This document shows positions 26,628 through 28,858 of a stretch of 28,858 nt of DNA, in pieces. The position numbers and the translations under genes were made by a program. Source of the stretch: JBBIUS01 sp037440105 (GTDB taxonomy: Bacteria > Patescibacteriota > Patescibacteriia > XYB2-FULL-38-15); NCBI GenBank assembly GCA_037440105.1, contig JBBIUS010000010.1, forward strand, positions 1-28,858. Reading direction: 5' to 3'. The notes below the pieces were generated by a model that had not been told where the DNA came from, ran no database searches, and saw only the letters and a program-made list of their open reading frames with translations. Each line of letters starts with the position of its first letter. The first letter of the stretch is position 1.

Positions 26628-26668
26628 GTTTAGAGTTTAGAATTTGGAATTTGGAATTTGAACAATTG
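26628..26668. repeat. TTTAGAGTTTAGAATTTGGAATTTG word repeat
   Basis: Tandem AGTTTAG and GAATTTG words fill the space between a promoter (26671-26699) and the ATG at 26624. It is the same word family as 3781-3920. Confidence 0.65.
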
Positions 26669-26670
26669 TA

Positions 26671-26699
26671 ATTTTACCATAAAATTTATTATTTGTAAA
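26671..26699 (-). promoter_or_regulatory. Promoter of the small three-gene unit
   Basis: Minus strand TTTACA (26694-26699), 17-bp spacer, TAAAAT (26671-26676) preceded by TGG, giving the same TGGTAAAAT as at 11509-11517. Confidence 0.6.
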
Positions 26700-26747
26700 A
26701 ATTTTACGCAGGAACTACGCTTAAAAAGAGAATTTAACTTTACTAAA

Positions 26748-26783
26748 AATAAAATAAGCAGTATTTGCAAAGCAAATACTGCT
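26748..26783 (-). terminator. Terminator of the MopE-like gene
   Basis: AGCAGTATTTGC (26757-26768), loop AAA, GCAAATACTGCT (26772-26783): a 12-bp perfect stem followed on the minus strand by TTATTTTATTTTTAG. Confidence 0.85.
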
Positions 26784-26809
26784 TTATAAGCCAATTGTCT
26801 ATCTCAAGG

Positions 26810-28858
26810 CTAGTTGTTACAACTATGTGTTTCCTTGAGATAGAAGAGAATTTTCGCCTGGTCGTAACCGCCAAACAAAAGATCTGCTTGATGCGAATTG
26901 ATGTAGGCGGTCCCAGAACATTCACAGACGAAAACAGCAATGATTTCGTCTGTGGGAGAAATACAGCAGCCGGGCGTCAACCTAAGCGTCCGAGAACCAG
27001 ATCCAAGATTTACGTCATATGCGCTGATAGCATTGCCTGATTCCCGGCTCGCATAAATCGCCCGGCAATGGAGTGACCCAGTTGTTATCGCTACGTTAAG
27101 CGACACCAACCAGTCATCGCATCCTGAGGGAGAATCCTCCCACCAAGACGCGGACAAGGCGATGCTCGCCTCGCAACGTGGCACACATTCATAATTCTGA
27201 CATATACTCTCCGATGGACATGTGCCACAGTTGCATGTAAGGCTTCCACCACTCACTTGTCCGCATTGCCTGCCTTGGCAAAGGTCAACGCAGGTCGGGT
27301 CAGGCGGGGGACTGCAGGCAGTTGCCCCCTCCACACAGCCATAGGAGCAGCGCTCCTTCATGTCTTCCTGACCGCCGCACGAGTCGTACCAATAGATGTT
27401 TTCAGAATGGCAGCGGTAATAAGCATGAGAAGCGCATATGCACTGCCCTGCCTGGCAGAGCGCTCCAGCCTGACAGGCCAATGGCTCACTCCAAGCCAGA
27501 CAGCCGTTTTGACTCCAGCTGCAGTTCTGAACGGCGTTGTTCCCAGAGCAACGGCTCTCGCCAGGAGTGCTGCACTCATCAGTGCAGGAGGCAATGCATG
27601 GCCCCCACTGGCAGTCAGGGCTGCATTTTTTTGTCCCTGCTCTGCCGTCCTGAGTACACTCCTGCACTGTACCAGGGGAGCAAACCCCTTCTCCAGTGCA
27701 GGCGCCCCATTCCCCCCAGCGGCAAGCCGCAGAGCACACCCTGGTGCGGAGCCCACAGAGACCGCAAGCCTGCGATTCCTCCATGAAGGCGCAACATTCG
27801 TTGCCTTCGTCACAGAGGCCGTCGCGGTCATTGTCCGCGCCATCGCAGACCTCGCAGTCCTCGTCCACCCTGCCATCGCAGTTGTCGTCAACCGAATTGC
27901 CGCAAATTTCTCGCGCCGCTGGATTGACGAGAGACTGGGAGTCATCGCAGTCCCCCTCGGCGGGGGTGTAGCCATCGCGGTCTCCATCAAAGTTGGGGCC
28001 GCACTCCCTCTGCGACCAAAGGGTTCCACCTTGGTCAAAGAGGGTTATTGTGCCAGCCTCAACAACCGTCTCCCCGAGTATTCCAACATCAATGAAAGAA
28101 AACTCGGAAGAGAGGTTGTTCACTACCCCCCAACAAGGGGCGCGGCCATCCATTGGCGTAAAAGCCAAGGTGGTCGAGTACTTCAGCAATTCCCAGGATG
28201 GTCCAGCCACGCCGTAAAGCTTTGCCGTGAGCGTGGGAGTCACCTCAAAGGTGACACTCGCATCACCATCAAATCTCACTTGCGGCTCACCAATTTGGAG
28301 GCCATCAAGTGGGTCAAACACAAATGATGATTGCCAGTGAGCCTGGTGGTCATAGGTGACGCGGGCATTAAAGGGGGGCGAAGAAGCAATCTCAACTGAA
28401 GAAGCAATTGCCCCTTCAGTTTCAAAGTTGATGCCCCCTTCCATCTGGAAAGAGACAATCAACACGACGGGGACAGGCCCAATTGTCCCCGAAACCACAT
28501 ACGATGGCGGTACGGGCAACAACGATATCTCCCTCCCGACTTTGAGGCCAGCTGATGTGCGTAACTCAGGGGTAAAACTTGCCTCAATGTCGCCGGCAAA
28601 AGAGATTTCCAAGCTCTCCCCGCTATCATAGGCATAGCGGAAAAGAAACCTGGGGTTGCGAATTTGAAATTTCAAATTCGCAATGGCTGCCTCTACCTCC
28701 ACCGGGCCAACCAACCCGGAGTATATTGATACCTCTTCGGTGTCAATAATTGTCCAGGTTTGTTCTGGCACCAGGTCCAAAGCCACTACCCCATCCTTTA
28801 CTTCCGCTGCCTCCAAGACCTCTTGCAGGGTAGCGGGTTCGGTGTGTAAAAAGAGACG
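26810..28858 (-). CDS. Large GC-rich Cys-rich secreted-type protein with MopE motif, N-terminus outside window
   Basis: At least 682 residues; the frame is open to the right edge, so the true start is not seen. The first ~270 residues are beta-rich and Cys-poor (EVSIYSGLVGPVEVEAAIAN, GLKVGREISLLPVPPSYVVSGTIGPVPVVLIVS). Then comes a MopE/putative metal-binding block (DGDRDGYTPAEGDCDDSQ, NPAAREICGNSVDDNCDGRVDEDC, CDGADNDRDGLCDEG), a long Cys-rich region of EGF- or thrombospondin-like knots (residues about 330-540), and a final beta-rich domain with paired cysteines. It is surely extracellular. Composition is foreign: 40 of 60 bases are G or C in 27721-27780. It resembles surface proteins of myxobacteria and relatives, and shares the MopE motif with the lipoprotein at 5796-6626. 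It contains a 28-bp perfect palindrome in frame. Confidence 0.8.
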   Translation of the reverse strand, partial: RLFLHTEPATLQEVLEAAEVKDGVVALDLVPEQTWTIIDTEEVSIYSGLVGPVEVEAAIANLKFQIRNPRFLFRYAYDSGESLEISFAGDIEASFTPELRTSAGLKVGREISLLPVPPSYVVSGTIGPVPVVLIVSFQMEGGINFETEGAIASSVEIASSPPFNARVTYDHQAHWQSSFVFDPLDGLQIGEPQVRFDGDASVTFEVTPTLTAKLYGVAGPSWELLKYSTTLAFTPMDGRAPCWGVVNNLSSEFSFIDVGILGETVVEAGTITLFDQGGTLWSQRECGPNFDGDRDGYTPAEGDCDDSQSLVNPAAREICGNSVDDNCDGRVDEDCEVCDGADNDRDGLCDEGNECCAFMEESQACGLCGLRTRVCSAACRWGEWGACTGEGVCSPGTVQECTQDGRAGTKKCSPDCQWGPCIASCTDECSTPGESRCSGNNAVQNCSWSQNGCLAWSEPLACQAGALCQAGQCICASHAYYRCHSENIYWYDSCGGQEDMKERCSYGCVEGATACSPPPDPTCVDLCQGRQCGQVSGGSLTCNCGTCPSESICQNYECVPRCEASIALSASWWEDSPSGCDDWLVSLNVAITTGSLHCRAIYASRESGNAISAYDVNLGSGSRTLRLTPGCCISPTDEIIAVFVCECSGTAYINSHQADLLFGGYDQAKILFYLKETHSCNN
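28656..28683. repeat. 28-bp perfect palindrome inside the MopE-like gene
   Basis: Each half reads TTGCGAATTTGAAA on its own strand, with no spacer. It encodes the residues AIANLKFQIRN. The GAATTTGAAATTTC words are AT-rich within a GC-rich gene and match the local intergenic word class. Confidence 0.75.

Noticed and set aside
27257..28327. Long plus-strand open frame (356 residues) opposite the MopE-like gene
   Set aside because: It is a by-product of GC-rich Cys/Asp codons on the minus strand; the minus-strand protein has clear MopE and Cys-rich domains with a terminator after its stop.

Overview
The window looks like chromosome from a Candidate Phyla Radiation (Patescibacteria, probably Parcubacteria-like) bacterium. 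The evidence is an AT-rich, densely packed single-copy backbone with several gene forms I associate with that group: an archaeal-type UMP kinase, a short TsaB, a DUF5652 protein, a GerMN protein, a stand-alone LigD-type 3'-phosphoesterase, a WecA/MraY-like transferase with a GEGG motif, and a membrane-anchored ClpC-like ATPase. Nearly all of these genes lack a Shine-Dalgarno (SD) sequence. There is no rRNA, tRNA, CRISPR array, transposase or phage gene that I can see. The taxonomic call is inference from gene content.

Layout. 1-2242 (minus): partial four-helix-bundle protein, small exported protein, LigD-type phosphoesterase, amino-acid permease. 2421-4533 (plus): dnaB and recR. 4647-5596 (minus): rplU and a DUF192 protein. 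5796-6954 (minus): a GC-rich Cys/Asp-rich lipoprotein behind a consensus promoter and a ~290-nt highly structured leader. 7075-11500 (minus): lipid-linked sugar-phosphate transferase, ClpC-like ATPase, small membrane protein. 11583-13873 (minus): PAS-GGDEF protein, tgt. 14064-16370 (minus): division cluster mraZ, small ORF, rsmH, FtsL-like, with a putative MraZ operator. 16829-19360 (minus): regulator, FG-GAP/L,D-transpeptidase, short TsaB. 19437-21725 (plus): degenerate PP2C, membrane segment, coiled coil and beta-propeller protein. 21828-23025 (minus): rplJ-rplL behind an L10 leader with attenuator. 23034-26624 (minus): DUF5652, an unknown GC-rich gene, pyrH with small upstream ORFs, GerMN, DUF4258-like and acidic small protein. 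26810 to the right edge (minus): a large GC-rich MopE-like protein whose N-terminus lies outside the window.

Two themes stand out. First, three loci (5796-6626, 23344-23991, 26810-28858) have base composition very unlike their surroundings. The two with a visible start, plus the PAS-GGDEF gene, are the only genes here with a strong AAGGAGG ribosome-binding site and a TTGACA -35 promoter with an untranslated leader. Most other genes have no SD, and three have a -10 element only 6-8 nt from the ATG, which suggests leaderless mRNAs. Second, short 'word' repeats (GTAAC-, AATTAAC-, AATTTTTAA-, GAATTTGGAATTTG-, ATTCGTG-type) fill most intergenic gaps. Related sequence also occurs in frame inside tgt, rsmH and the large MopE-like gene, so these elements seem able to enter coding sequence.

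The best candidate for something undescribed is the structured leader RNA at 6667-6857 with its GC-rich lipoprotein. The in-gene repeats and the shared 14-bp element ahead of the mraZ and rplJ promoters come next.
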